From Vicingaceae bacterium (GTDB lineage Bacteria; Bacteroidota; Bacteroidia; Flavobacteriales_E; Vicingaceae), in contig BPHE01000006.1 in assembly GCA_026003395.1 (NCBI GenBank), positions 61,958 to 125,957 on the forward strand: a DNA stretch of 64,000 nucleotides. Reading direction: 5' to 3'. This document shows positions 23,837 through 33,616 of this stretch, piece after piece. The position numbers and the translations under genes are program-made. Position 1 is the stretch's first letter, and the number at the start of each line of letters is the position of its first letter. Below the pieces are notes generated by a model, which was not told the DNA's origin, made no database searches, and saw only the letters and a list, made by a program, of their open reading frames with translations.

Positions 23837-26098
23837 TCGGACGTCGTTGATGACAATGCCTACATTTTTTATTTTATCTTCTTCATAATCGGATTGGAGT
23901 TGCTTGACAAACTGCTTCTTGGAATAGTTTTGTCTGACCAAATATACCACCACATCTGCAAAACGGCTGAGAACCATAGCGTCTGCCACCAATCCATAAG
24001 GAGCTGAATCAAAAATAATCACTTCAAACTGGTCTTTCAACATTTTCATCAAATGATCCATTTTCTCCGAACCCAGCAATTCGGCCGGATTTGGTGGTGT
24101 AGGACCGGATAGCAATACAAACAGGTTTTGAAACCTGGTAGGTTGTATTGCCTCATCCGGATTTCTTTCTTCAACCAAAAGGTTGCTTAGGCCCACCTCA
24201 TTAGAGAGTTTGAAATCGTCATAAATTTTGGGTTTGCGCATATCTGCACCGATCAACAATGTTTTTTTGCCCAACAAAGCATAAACGGAGGCAAGGTTGA
24301 TGCTGCTAAATGTTTTTCCTTCTCCCGATATGGTTGAAGTAACCAATATCACCGGGTTTTCTTTGCCGTGAGTCAAATAAACAAGATTGGTACGAATCAT
24401 CCGGAATGCTTCGGAGATGAGCGATTTAGGATGATCAAACACCACCGTATTGGTCGACTTTGGTGAATGACCCACCACTCCTATAACCGGAATGGTCGTA
24501 TTGCTCTCAACATCTGACTTGTCGATAATTTTATTATTGGCAATAAACAAGAAAAATATCAACACAAAAGGAATAATCAATGCCGTTACAATACTTTTAA
24601 TATATATCATCGATTTGTTTGGACCGACAAACGAAACCGTGTATGGGCTGGCCGGTTCAAGTATCTGGGCTTTTGCAATATTGGCAGCTTTTGCCACGGC
24701 AGCTTCACTTCTTTTTTGCAATAGATAGGTGTAGAAATCATTGTTTAGCTTGTAGATTCTTTGTATTCTGAAATAATCGGTTTCTTTCAAGGGCATCAAT
24801 TCAAGCTTTGCTTCATAGCTTCTCAATTGCTCTTTCAATTGTGCCAGATGAAATTTTTCTTTATCAATGCGCGAGTCAAGATTGCTCATGATGGCTTCTT
24901 TCTGTAACTCTATTTTCGTCAGCAATAATTTATTGGCGTAGCTTTCTTCTGTAGCTTCATATTTGATCATTTTTTTCTGAATGTATAATTGAACTAGTTC
25001 AGAAATAGCCCTATACAAAGGATCCTGTACAGCCAGTCCTGTGATGGCCGGCAAAACAATCCTGTCTGCCTGGTTATCCAATAGTTTTTGCTTGACATCT
25101 TCCAAATAATTGATGGTAAACTGCACTTCTATCATTTCTTTCTCAATCTGCTCGGTGGCAGGAACCAAGGCCCTGTTTTCAATTAAAATTTTTTCCCGGT
25201 TCAAATTTGTTTTGAATTTTTCCAACAAATATTCTGCTTTGACCAAAGAGTCCGCCACGGCTTCCAATTGTTCGTTCAAAAATTTGATTGTATTGGTGGC
25301 TATGAAATTATTTTCTTCCAACCCTCTTTCTATGTATGCTTCAATCAATGCGTTCAAATAATCAATCTCTTTTTCGATGCATGTTCCATTAATCGTAAAC
25401 CGCAAAATGGATGATTGATCAGGATCGGTTCTCAAATCCAGCCGGCTTTGATAAACTTTTGCCAGTGTTTTGATGTCGTTCACGGTAAATGCATATAATT
25501 TATCTCTTATGTTGCGTAAGGAAAAATGATCGGTGGTGAGAATTTTTATTTTTGCCCTTCCTACCTTTTCCCAACGATCGAAATACCTTACAGGGGCTTT
25601 ATCAATGTTTTCTTTGCTTCGATGCAATTTATATTGCTTACCATTCAAGATTTTCACATAAAACGTCTTACGCATCAGCTCTTTCATAGACAAGCTGTCC
25701 ATAAATACCCTGAAAGGGGTTCTGTTATATAATTCCGTGCTGCGAATCTGACCTATGTCATAATAAAACACACCGAAATCTACCTTAGACAAAGCTCTCA
25801 AATTTAAATTGTAAGACAGTATAATCCCAATCTCGTCTTTGAATGTATTGCGCGCACTGACCAATTCCAATCCTCGCAAAAAATACTCTTGCCCCCATGA
25901 AGAATATTCACTTTTTACCAATACTTTGGCATATGTGCTATAGATATTCGGACTGTACCTTACTTTATAGTATGCATAACCATATGCGATCAACAGCGAC
26001 AAGGCAAAAAGATACCAGTTTTTTATCAATCGGAATAAAAATGCCCTCAAGTCAAAGGTCTCGACAAGAGTTTTCTGTTTTTTTGTCTGATTTTCCAT
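23669..26098 (-). CDS. Wzc-type tyrosine kinase, chimeric 3' end at duplication junction
   Basis: Residues 1 to about 779 equal the intact kinase at 16791-19226, including both membrane spans and all Walker motifs. The shortened Tyr-Gly tail then runs into about 30 new residues (KGRTLILKEAQSISGG and on) read antisense through the end of the outer-membrane protein gene. The natural C-terminus from YYSEDSQKK on is missing, and this copy is not followed by the flippase or any polysaccharide gene. It overlaps the chimeric barrel gene by 168 bp on the opposite strand. It may keep kinase activity, but with fewer tail tyrosines, if the junction is real. Confidence 0.75.
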   Translation of the reverse strand: MENQTKKQKTLVETFDLRAFLFRLIKNWYLFALSLLIAYGYAYYKVRYSPNIYSTYAKVLVKSEYSSWGQEYFLRGLELVSARNTFKDEIGIILSYNLNLRALSKVDFGVFYYDIGQIRSTELYNRTPFRVFMDSLSMKELMRKTFYVKILNGKQYKLHRSKENIDKAPVRYFDRWEKVGRAKIKILTTDHFSLRNIRDKLYAFTVNDIKTLAKVYQSRLDLRTDPDQSSILRFTINGTCIEKEIDYLNALIEAYIERGLEENNFIATNTIKFLNEQLEAVADSLVKAEYLLEKFKTNLNREKILIENRALVPATEQIEKEMIEVQFTINYLEDVKQKLLDNQADRIVLPAITGLAVQDPLYRAISELVQLYIQKKMIKYEATEESYANKLLLTKIELQKEAIMSNLDSRIDKEKFHLAQLKEQLRSYEAKLELMPLKETDYFRIQRIYKLNNDFYTYLLQKRSEAAVAKAANIAKAQILEPASPYTVSFVGPNKSMIYIKSIVTALIIPFVLIFFLFIANNKIIDKSDVESNTTIPVIGVVGHSPKSTNTVVFDHPKSLISEAFRMIRTNLVYLTHGKENPVILVTSTISGEGKTFSSINLASVYALLGKKTLLIGADMRKPKIYDDFKLSNEVGLSNLLVEERNPDEAIQPTRFQNLFVLLSGPTPPNPAELLGSEKMDHLMKMLKDQFEVIIFDSAPYGLVADAMVLSRFADVVVYLVRQNYSKKQFVKQLQSDYEEDKIKNVGIVINDVRLPGIIYGKYGYGYGYGYGYGYGYGYGKGRTLILKEAQSISGGNTQLPGSRRQTNQ

Positions 26099-26168
26099 AA
26101 TTTAAATCAAGCAAAAATCCAAAAAAAATTTCACATTACAGTTTTCGGACAGAAAAATGTCTGCATAG

Positions 26169-27554
26169 TCACATTTTTGCAGAAATAATCAAATCAATCA
26201 AGAGATGAATTAAAAAAGAAACAAACAACCCAACCAACACCGGCGGAAAATCTGTGCTTTTTATTTCGGCAATTGTCCAAGCCATTATACCTGACAACAT
26301 TGAAAATAAAGACCCGTAACGGGTTGCTTTTTTCCAAAACAAACCTAAGGTAACCGTTGAAAATAATGACACCAATGTGAATGAAGAAGACAATGCGACA
26401 AGACGGAATATTTTTTCACCGCGCAATGTCAAAACAAATGCTAAAATACTTATCAAAACTACACTCCCACGTATGGTATTTAACAATTGCTTGTCATTCA
26501 TATTTCTCCGTAAAGGTTTAATGATGTTTTCGCCCAATACCACAGCCGGAGCCAAAATTGCTGCCGAAGAAGTACTGACGATCGCCGACAAAACTGATCC
26601 GAAAAATAAAATCTTCACCAAAGGTTGATCAATCATCAATACTACGCTCAAAACCATTTGTTCATGGTCTATGATTTCATGCCTTGCGGATAAAAATTTA
26701 TACGATGCAGCCCCCAGCAAAATAGGTAAAAAGGCAATGGTCAAATACATGAAAGCACCGGCAAAAGACGCAATAACGGCAGATTTTTCATTACGGGCTG
26801 TCGACAATCGTTGAAATATATCTTGCGATGGGATACTTCCAAAACCCAATGTGACTATTGCCGATATTACATGCCATATCCCGTGTTCTTCCACGGCTTT
26901 GCTCAAAGACCATTTTTCAGCGGGTATTGAAGACAATACTTCATGGATGCCTCCTGCCTGTCCGCCAATAAAATAGAGTGCTATTAACAAACCGGCAATT
27001 ATCATTATGCTTTGAAAAAAATCGGTGACCGATATGGCAATCATCCCGCCGGTAACCGTAAAAACCATGACGATCACCGTAGCCGTTGGCAATGCCATAA
27101 ACATTTCCCAACCAAACAGGATATTGAAAATATACGCCAATGCCGTCAGTTGTCCGGCAATCCAACTAAAATATGAAATTATCATCAAAATACTGAAAAC
27201 AAACTCGTTGACAGTGCCATAACGGTCCCTGATAAAATCGCTCAACGAAACATAGCCCTTGCGGTATAAAGGACGGGCATAAAAGAATCCCACCAAAATC
27301 AGACATAAGAAAGCTCCGAAAGGATCTTCCAACAACCCGAAAATTCCTTCATTTAAAAAAGACCCACTTGCTCCCATGATGGTTTCAGAGCCAAACCACG
27401 TAGCAAACAATGCAAAGGCAGTTATATATCCCGGCATAGACCTTCCGGCAAGAGCAAAATCCAATGTCGAACGGTTGCGTTTTGAGAATAAAAATGCTAT
27501 ACCAAGAGTGAATAAAAAATAAAATATAACAAACAGCCCCAAATAATTTTGCAT
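26169..27554 (-). CDS. Sodium:solute symporter (SSS family), copy 2
   Basis: Identical to the symporter at 19297-20682, offset by 6872 bp: 461 residues, about 13 helices, FATWFGSETIMGASG and GYVSLSDFIRDRYG motifs. The ATG at 27554 follows the coaE stop by two bases. Here the gene downstream is the chimeric kinase rather than the operon-linked one. Substrate unknown. Confidence 0.85.
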   Translation of the reverse strand: MQNYLGLFVIFYFLFTLGIAFLFSKRNRSTLDFALAGRSMPGYITAFALFATWFGSETIMGASGSFLNEGIFGLLEDPFGAFLCLILVGFFYARPLYRKGYVSLSDFIRDRYGTVNEFVFSILMIISYFSWIAGQLTALAYIFNILFGWEMFMALPTATVIVMVFTVTGGMIAISVTDFFQSIMIIAGLLIALYFIGGQAGGIHEVLSSIPAEKWSLSKAVEEHGIWHVISAIVTLGFGSIPSQDIFQRLSTARNEKSAVIASFAGAFMYLTIAFLPILLGAASYKFLSARHEIIDHEQMVLSVVLMIDQPLVKILFFGSVLSAIVSTSSAAILAPAVVLGENIIKPLRRNMNDKQLLNTIRGSVVLISILAFVLTLRGEKIFRLVALSSSFTLVSLFSTVTLGLFWKKATRYGSLFSMLSGIMAWTIAEIKSTDFPPVLVGLFVSFLIHLLIDLIISAKM

Positions 27555-27556
27555 GA

Positions 27557-28138
27557 TCACCTGCAATTAAGCTGCTCCAACATTTTTACAATTTGTGGTA
27601 AAATCAATTTTTTTCCGTCATTCACGATGACAAAATGGGCATATTTCATCAACCGGCTTTGCGGCAATTGATTTCTTATCCTTTTCAACACCTCTTCGCG
27701 ACTTATGTTATCTCTCTGCACCACTCTTTCAACTCTGATTTTCAACGGAGCTGTGACCAACACCACAGCATCCAGGTTTTTATATTGTCCCGTTTCAATC
27801 AATATGGCTGCTTCTTTAAACACACAACATTCTTCATGGTGTAAGTGTAAAAACCTCTCAAACTCTTCCGCCACCAATGGATGAATGATTTGCCCGACCC
27901 TTTTTAACTTTCCGGTATCTGTAAAAATTATTTCAGCCAACTTTTTTTTGTCTAACTCTTTTCCGGTCCATAATGATGTTTTCAACGCCTGCTCTAATTT
28001 ATGCACCACCTCTCTTTTTTCATATTGCTTTTTTGCTACCCGGTCCGACTCAAACAAAGCATAACCCATTGATTCCAATATTAAACCAATCATTGATTTG
28101 CCACTGCCAATGCCTCCGGTTATGCCTATTTTTTTCAT
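27557..28138 (-). CDS. coaE: Dephospho-CoA kinase, copy 2
   Basis: Exact second copy of the gene at 20685-21266, encoding the same 193 residues with the ITGGIGSGKS Walker A loop and the ESDRVAKKQYE substrate motif. A second coaE is not expected from known physiology; its presence reflects only the tandem duplication. The upstream region is also duplicated, so both copies would carry the same promoter. Confidence 0.92.
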   Translation of the reverse strand: MKKIGITGGIGSGKSMIGLILESMGYALFESDRVAKKQYEKREVVHKLEQALKTSLWTGKELDKKKLAEIIFTDTGKLKRVGQIIHPLVAEEFERFLHLHHEECCVFKEAAILIETGQYKNLDAVVLVTAPLKIRVERVVQRDNISREEVLKRIRNQLPQSRLMKYAHFVIVNDGKKLILPQIVKMLEQLNCR

Positions 28139-28348
28139 GGAATTGTAAAAAAGTTTGAATGCCGTAAATTTAAACGAATTTTCTTCATAAGTTCGTCACA
28201 AAATCCTAATTTCAAAAGCAAATTGTGATTGTAAGAATGTAACCCAATCCATGAACAGTTATTTGCCAATCCCACTCAAAACTACACTCATAATAATTCT
28301 TCCTTTTTGGAAATTGGATTAACTTTACAAACTTTAAAGCAAATCAAT

Positions 28349-28837
28349 ATGTCGAAAAAAACAAAAGTTTTCGTAGTTGGATTTCACAAAACCGGCACCT
28401 CAAGTTTGGCTACGGCATTGACCATCTTGGGATATAAAGTGTGTGGGGCACAAAACCACTTATCCCGGCCGCTGATCAATGGAAATTTAGAACCTTTCGT
28501 AGAATTAGCCCAACAATATGATGCATTTGAAGACGATCCATGGCCAATTCTATATAAAGAGATGGACAAACATTTTCCGGGCAGCAAATTTATATTGACA
28601 TACAGAGACCCCGAAAAATGGTACCGCAGCTGTTACAATCATTTTTACGATGAGACCACCGCCATCAGAGATTATATCTATGGCAACGGCCGTCCCTTGG
28701 GAAATGAAGAAAATTTTAAAAAAGTCTATTTGCAACATATCGCCGATGTGAAAGAATATTTCAAAAATAGACCCGATGATTTTCTGATCATGGACCTTGC
28801 CGCGGGAGACGGCTGGCAAAAACTTTGCAATTTTTAA
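28349..28837 (+). CDS. Sulfotransferase-like protein, N-terminal part (frameshifted), copy 2
   Basis: Identical to 21477-21965, including the early TAA after GDGWQKLCNF and the T5 run at 28831-28835 where one T seems missing. Since both copies share the same indel, the frameshift either predates the duplication or comes from one consensus used twice by the assembler. Confidence 0.73.
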   Translation: MSKKTKVFVVGFHKTGTSSLATALTILGYKVCGAQNHLSRPLINGNLEPFVELAQQYDAFEDDPWPILYKEMDKHFPGSKFILTYRDPEKWYRSCYNHFYDETTAIRDYIYGNGRPLGNEENFKKVYLQHIADVKEYFKNRPDDFLIMDLAAGDGWQKLCNF

Positions 28838-29013
28838 ATGAACCTGTCCCAGATATTCCATTTCCGCATGTCAACAAAGGATTGTATACCAAACACCCGC
28901 GCAGCTTGAGCAAAAAATTATGGTTTGCTTACAAAAACTTAAAGTCCTTTTTATATCACAAAATTTATAAACCCTACATCAAACCGATCATCAAACCCGG
29001 TTCGCAATTGTGA
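28825..29013 (+). CDS. Sulfotransferase-like protein, C-terminal part (frameshifted), copy 2
   Basis: Duplicate of 21953-22141: the displaced ending LNEPVPDIPFPHVNKG plus a Lys-rich tail, in the +1 frame relative to the N-terminal part. It lacks a credible start codon. Confidence 0.63.
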   Translation: MQFLNEPVPDIPFPHVNKGLYTKHPRSLSKKLWFAYKNLKSFLYHKIYKPYIKPIIKPGSQL

Positions 29014-29141
29014 ACCTTTTGGTTATAGAACCATATTTTATAGGGATAATACAGCTTATTCGACATTTATTCCATTCAAAGGCAAAAAGCAACCGTTTAT
29101 AAATTCATTCTTGCATTTTAACCTCAATACCCTTCTTAAAT

Positions 29142-29172
29142 TTTGTCAATTTTTTTTTTTTAAATTACTTTG
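29142..29172 (+). promoter_or_regulatory. Candidate Bacteroidota promoter with a T12 spacer, copy 2
   Basis: Same TTTG, 20-bp spacer and TACTTTG as at 22270-22300, here upstream of the intact outer-membrane gene starting at 29191. The spacer contains the same T12 run. Confidence 0.5.
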
Positions 29173-29190
29173 TCAGAAAAATTAGCTGTC

Positions 29191-30666
29191 ATGAAAAAAC
29201 TATTATTGTTCACCGGTCTTGGACTTTGTCTGACAATGAACGGGCAAATTGAAATGAGCGTATTCACATCAACCGGTCGTGCCGGTGCATCTACAACTTT
29301 TGTTACCGATTATCAAAGTACAGGAATCAATCCTGCCAATCTTGGTTGGAAACCCCGTTGGAAAGACAAAAAAATCACTTTTTCTTTGTTAGAAGGTGCT
29401 TATTCATTATATTCCCAACCACTTACAAAACCCGAAGCAAGAGAGGCCTTCACAAGTATTTTAGGAGGTAATAATTCACAGTCATTTTCCTGGGAAAAAA
29501 AGGAAGCACTTGCCCAAGCTTTTACAGATGCAACCAACGCCTTCAATGCGGATATTATGGCCCTTGGCTTCTCCATTCAAACCGGCAAGCCGGGTGGATT
29601 TGCCTTCAGTGTCAAAGACAGAGTGCAAATGTTTTCCGTCTTAAATAAGAATGCCTCCGAAATTCTTTTTTTAGGATTTAATGCACCCTACTTTGATCAA
29701 AAATACGATTCTCAAGGCAACAACATAGGTAATAACCCAAACTATAATAAAGATTCGGTTGTTTTAGGTATTCCATCTAACCCTCAACCCTTCAGCAAGC
29801 TTTTTGATGGTACAAAATTCCGTATGAATTGGGTAAGAGAATTTAATTTTTCTTACGGAAAGTCCATTATTGACAAAGATGATTTCAAATTATTTGCAGG
29901 TTTTGGTGTGAAATACCTACAAGGTATAGCATATGCCAACGTGGAAGCGGCAAACAACCATCTCACTGCCGAAATGGCTTATTCGCCCTCTCTGGGATTC
30001 GAATTTGATTCTTCTGTGACAGCACAAAATCCTTCAGCACTTCCACCTGCCAACAGCTTCCTTCCCAAAGGGGTAGGTTCGGGTTTTGGATTTGACGCAG
30101 GCATCAGCATCTGGTTAAAAAACAAAATAAAACTGGGTTTGGCTGTTAACGACATAGGAAGCATCACGTGGGATGGTAACGTATATCAAGCCAATAACGA
30201 TACATTAAATTCATTCGACTCTCCAGGAGCCGAATCATATAATGTGTTCGGTGAGGCCGCCAAAGCTTTCAGCGGCGATTTTTTTGAATGGAAAGGTGCT
30301 GCAAGTGCTAAATCACAACTTCCGACAGTATTGCGGGCCGGTGCCGGTTATGTTATTTGGAAAGACGATTTTCCATTTATAGAACTTGGATTTGATGCTG
30401 TTTTTCCATTTAACACCAATACTCAAACTTTAAACAATCCGGTGATGGCTATTGGCGGTGACATTTATGTGCTTAAATGGCTGAGATTAAGCACCGGAGC
30501 TACCATTGGAACTAATTACGGCACTATCATCCCTGCAGGTTTATTGATTGGTCTGCCTTCGGGATCCTGGGAGTTGGGTATTGCCTCCAGAGATGCTTTG
30601 AGCTTCTTTAAGGATCAGGGTTCGACCCTTTCCATGAGCTTGGGATTCCTGCGATTTAGATTTTAA
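29191..30666 (+). CDS. Outer-membrane barrel protein (DUF5723-like), intact copy
   Basis: The 491-residue protein has a signal peptide (MKKLLLFTGLGLCLTMNG, cleaved near residue 19), a conserved start TSTGRAGASTTF and STGINPANLGWKP, many amphipathic beta-strands with aromatic girdle residues, and a terminal strand SMSLGFLRFRF ending in Phe, as expected for a BAM-inserted outer-membrane barrel. It resembles the DUF5723 family of Bacteroidota, whose role is not settled. The start at 29191 is chosen over the TTG at 29170. It is followed by a hairpin terminator at 30745. No neighbour gives a clear functional hint. Confidence 0.78.
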   Translation: MKKLLLFTGLGLCLTMNGQIEMSVFTSTGRAGASTTFVTDYQSTGINPANLGWKPRWKDKKITFSLLEGAYSLYSQPLTKPEAREAFTSILGGNNSQSFSWEKKEALAQAFTDATNAFNADIMALGFSIQTGKPGGFAFSVKDRVQMFSVLNKNASEILFLGFNAPYFDQKYDSQGNNIGNNPNYNKDSVVLGIPSNPQPFSKLFDGTKFRMNWVREFNFSYGKSIIDKDDFKLFAGFGVKYLQGIAYANVEAANNHLTAEMAYSPSLGFEFDSSVTAQNPSALPPANSFLPKGVGSGFGFDAGISIWLKNKIKLGLAVNDIGSITWDGNVYQANNDTLNSFDSPGAESYNVFGEAAKAFSGDFFEWKGAASAKSQLPTVLRAGAGYVIWKDDFPFIELGFDAVFPFNTNTQTLNNPVMAIGGDIYVLKWLRLSTGATIGTNYGTIIPAGLLIGLPSGSWELGIASRDALSFFKDQGSTLSMSLGFLRFRF

Positions 30667-30744
30667 CTGTATAACTTTATGCAAAGCTTCATGAAACATT
30701 GATTGCCTTACAATATATTTTCGACCTGAAAATAAACTGAAACA

Positions 30745-30770
30745 AAAAAGCGGCACAAAAGCCGCTTTTT
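30745..30770. terminator. Bidirectional hairpin terminator
   Basis: AAAAAGCGGC and GCCGCTTTTT form a perfect 10-bp stem around a 6-base loop at 30745-30770, with A and T runs on either side. It lies between the plus-strand outer-membrane gene and the minus-strand tRNA-Pro and can stop transcription from both. Confidence 0.85.
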
Positions 30771-30774
30771 ATTG

Positions 30775-30849
30775 TCGGGGAGACTGGATTCGAACCAGCG
30801 ACCACACGCCCCCCAGACGTGTACTCTAACCGGGCTGAGCTACTCCCCG
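30775..30849 (-). tRNA. tRNA-Pro (anticodon GGG)
   Basis: The 75-nt minus-strand sequence folds as a cloverleaf: acceptor CGGGGAG/CTCCCCG with discriminator A, D-arm AGCTCAGCCCGGTTAGAGT, anticodon stem CACGT/GCGTG with loop CTGGGGG giving anticodon GGG, and T-arm with GGTTCGAATCC. It decodes CCC and CCU proline codons. CCA is not encoded. Confidence 0.93.
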
Positions 30850-31017
30850 AACAGCGGCAAAAATAATAAATTTTCATTTTTTTGCAATAAATATTTTTGG
30901 CGTCATGGCTAAACAGAAAACCTATATCACTGACAACCAGCCATTCCCAAACAATAATTTTATCATACATTGTGATCAATAAATCAATTTTATAGTATTT
31001 TAATGCAACTTTTTCTT

Positions 31018-31025
31018 TAATTTTG
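31018..31025 (+). promoter_or_regulatory. Candidate -7 promoter box
   Basis: TAATTTTG at 31018-31025 matches the Bacteroidota -7 consensus TAnnTTTG and lies 33 bp ahead of the start codon at 31059. No good TTTG -33 box is present at the usual distance, so support is moderate. Confidence 0.35.
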
Positions 31026-31058
31026 TTGTCAATACTTAAAACTCATAAAATCTCATAC

Positions 31059-33542
31059 ATGAAAAAGAATATTTTTATCTATTTATTGGCTTTTAGCACG
31101 TTTATTTTTTGTGACTTTTCTGATGCCTATGCCACCCACCTGGCGGCGGGTGATCTTACTTACTGTCATGTATCCGGCAACACTTACAAATTCCGCTTAA
31201 CGCTGGTTAGGGATTGCTCTCCCGGTTCCGCAGGTTTAAGCACAACTGCTTCTATAACATTAAAATCTTCTTGTACAGGAAGCAATATTCCTGTTACTTT
31301 GAATTGTATCAATTGCACAGGTTCTTCAGGCCAACAATTTAGTTTGGGTTGTTTGCAAAATCCTCCTTGCCGCGAAGAGTTCATTTATGAAGGTACAGCC
31401 AATGTACCGGTGCCTTGTAATGACTGGACATTTTATTATTCAAGTTGTTGTCGGAACACCACCAATAACATAGTTGGCCAACCCGGACAATATATTGAAG
31501 CTACATTAAACAACGCCATCACACCCAAAAATTGCTCCCCAAAATTCAACAGCCAGGCCATCGGAGAATTTTGTGTCGGCAATCTTTATTATTACGACGT
31601 TTCGGCGTATGATCCGGATGGCGACAGTTTATCTTATGGCATCATTTGCGCAAAAGAACTGGGCGCCACTCCCACCTGTGTCCCCTATCAAGCCGGGTAT
31701 TCGGCTCAAAATCCACTTCCTACCAACCCTCCGTTAAATATGGCGATTAATCCGTCCACCGGTATTGTTACCTTTACTCCTACGCAAAATTTTATTGGTG
31801 TGGTAGTTTTTGAAGTTACCGAATGGAGAAAAGACACCAATTATGTACCTCTTCCCGGTGGCGGATACGATACAGTGATTACGTATGTAAAAATAGGTTC
31901 TATCATGCGGGACCTGCAAGTCACCTTTTCCAACCAATGCGTATTGGAAGATTTAAGCTTTAACGCCCAATTAACCGGTTATCCCATTGACCTTGACGGT
32001 AAAGAATATACCGTTTTTAATTGTGCCGATACCGCCATTTTGTTTCGTTTATCCACAGCCATACAATGTGCTTCCATTGAGCCCGGAGGGAGTGATTTCC
32101 GCCTGGTTGATTCCGCAACGTTTTCCAATCCATTTCCAATCAAAGCTGCCTATCCTGCCAATTGTGTTAATGGTTCAACCGACAGTATTTATGTTACTTT
32201 ATGGCAACCCCTGCCGGCAGGCACCTATTACCTCATAGTCAAAAACGGTAATGATTACAATACCCTTACATCAAAGTGCGGATTGCAATATCCTGTTTAC
32301 AGCGATTCGCTTGGAGACACCCTTAAAATTAAGGTACCTCCTGCAATGACCCTAAACCTTGGACCTGACATTGCCGTATGTGTACCTTCCAATTCGCCCC
32401 CTCCCATCTACATGACAATGAATACAGATTCTTCCATTTGGTATTACAACTCGAATTCTGTAGGTCAAAACCTTACTTCCTATCAACCCACAGAAGCCGG
32501 TCAATTGGTGGTGAATGCATGGCTTTACGGTTGCAAAGGAACTGATACCGTCAATGTAATCTTCAATCAGGACCCTATATTTGACATTCAAGATTTCTAT
32601 TCTTGCGTGGGATCTCTTGATACTACGATTGTTGCCCCGATTCAAGGAGCAAGTTATTTATGGAAGAAAAAAGCCCAAAATGGTAATTTCCTTTCAATTT
32701 CCAACTCCAACTCATTGGATCTTTCAATAGGTGGTGAAGGCACCTATACTCTAAAAATAACAACAGCTGCCGGATGTTCCTACACCGATACATTCAATGT
32801 TTACCTCGTACCCAACATACAAGTAAGCTTAGGACCCGATCAAACAACTTGCGAGAAAGGCACGGTGTTGACCGTCGACTTTAAAGACGGGTCGGAATAT
32901 ACATGGTATTTTAATGGTCAACTCCAGGATTCAAGCTCGTATATTTTTGAGGTATCCTATCCGGGAACATATGTTGTAAATGTTGAGGCAGGATATGGCT
33001 GCAAAGACGCCGATACTGTGAATGTAAACATCATCACACGTCCTCAAGCCCCTGTTGTGAAATGCCGTTTGAAATCCGGAGATTTGACATTGTTTTATTG
33101 GGATCCAATACCTAATGCAACAGGTTATGAAGTCAGCTATGACAGTGGTATGACATGGATCCAACCATACACAGAGGATGGCCACAGCCATATTGCCCCA
33201 ATTGATATACAAAAAATATGGGTTAGAGCCCTGACCAACGATGTATGCTATTATGGACTCATGGGTGAGAGTGAGGAATGTGAAGCTGAGTTGATCATTC
33301 CCAATGTTGTTACACCTAACGGTGATGGTATAAACGATTACTTTGTCATACCTTATCTGGCACTTTACCCCGGATCCAAACTCGTCATCTATAACCGTTG
33401 GGGCAAAAAAATCTACGAAAGCGACGATTACAAAAACAATTGGGACGGCAGCAATTATTCTGCCGGTACCTACTATTTTATCCTTACTCGCAACGATGGC
33501 AACGGAACTGTCTATAAAGGGTATTTCACATTATTAAAGTAA
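31059..33542 (+). CDS. Secreted T9SS type B protein with PKD/Ig-like repeats
   Basis: The 827-residue protein starts MKKNIFIYLLAFSTFIFCDF (signal peptide) and ends with the gliding-motility-associated C-terminal domain: PNVVTPNGDGINDYFVIP, LVIYNRWGKKIYES, NWDGSNYSAGTYYFIL. That domain marks export by T9SS and surface attachment of type B cargo. The N-terminal 280 residues are Cys-rich (YYSSCCRN, CINCTGSSGQ) with a cadherin-like segment SAYDPDGDSLSYG; the middle has Ig/PKD-like repeats (VSLGPDQTTC). It is likely an adhesin or surface structure protein. The ATG at 31059 is used rather than the TTG at 31023. A terminator follows at 33563. Confidence 0.85.
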   Translation: MKKNIFIYLLAFSTFIFCDFSDAYATHLAAGDLTYCHVSGNTYKFRLTLVRDCSPGSAGLSTTASITLKSSCTGSNIPVTLNCINCTGSSGQQFSLGCLQNPPCREEFIYEGTANVPVPCNDWTFYYSSCCRNTTNNIVGQPGQYIEATLNNAITPKNCSPKFNSQAIGEFCVGNLYYYDVSAYDPDGDSLSYGIICAKELGATPTCVPYQAGYSAQNPLPTNPPLNMAINPSTGIVTFTPTQNFIGVVVFEVTEWRKDTNYVPLPGGGYDTVITYVKIGSIMRDLQVTFSNQCVLEDLSFNAQLTGYPIDLDGKEYTVFNCADTAILFRLSTAIQCASIEPGGSDFRLVDSATFSNPFPIKAAYPANCVNGSTDSIYVTLWQPLPAGTYYLIVKNGNDYNTLTSKCGLQYPVYSDSLGDTLKIKVPPAMTLNLGPDIAVCVPSNSPPPIYMTMNTDSSIWYYNSNSVGQNLTSYQPTEAGQLVVNAWLYGCKGTDTVNVIFNQDPIFDIQDFYSCVGSLDTTIVAPIQGASYLWKKKAQNGNFLSISNSNSLDLSIGGEGTYTLKITTAAGCSYTDTFNVYLVPNIQVSLGPDQTTCEKGTVLTVDFKDGSEYTWYFNGQLQDSSSYIFEVSYPGTYVVNVEAGYGCKDADTVNVNIITRPQAPVVKCRLKSGDLTLFYWDPIPNATGYEVSYDSGMTWIQPYTEDGHSHIAPIDIQKIWVRALTNDVCYYGLMGESEECEAELIIPNVVTPNGDGINDYFVIPYLALYPGSKLVIYNRWGKKIYESDDYKNNWDGSNYSAGTYYFILTRNDGNGTVYKGYFTLLK

Positions 33543-33562
33543 TTGATTGTTAGAAATTTTTC

Positions 33563-33594
33563 AAAAGGAGTTGTGAAAATTCGCAACTCCTTTT
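33563..33594 (+). terminator. Rho-independent terminator
   Basis: AAAAGGAGTTG and CAACTCCTTTT form an 11-bp perfect stem around a 10-base loop (33563-33594), followed by a T-rich tract. It ends transcription of the type B protein and sits only 22 bp ahead of the metF start. Confidence 0.85.
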
Positions 33595-33616
33595 TATTTT
33601 GCAAAAAATTTATCAA

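Larger units (their letters stand above)
23760..30631. repeat. 6872-bp direct tandem repeat, copy 2
   Basis: Second head-to-tail copy of the unit at 16888-23759, with the same gene order and identical proteins. Its right end is marked by divergence at 30636, where the native outer-membrane gene continues (CCATGAGC) while the junction at 23760 reads CCATAGCC. The right part of this copy holds the intact outer-membrane gene, and its left end holds the chimeric kinase. Confidence 0.93.

Noticed and set aside
16888..30631. Transposon or integrative element causing the duplication
   Set aside because: No transposase, integrase, terminal inverted repeats or target-site duplications are present; the only shared sequence is CCAT, and the nearby tRNA-Pro lies outside the unit.
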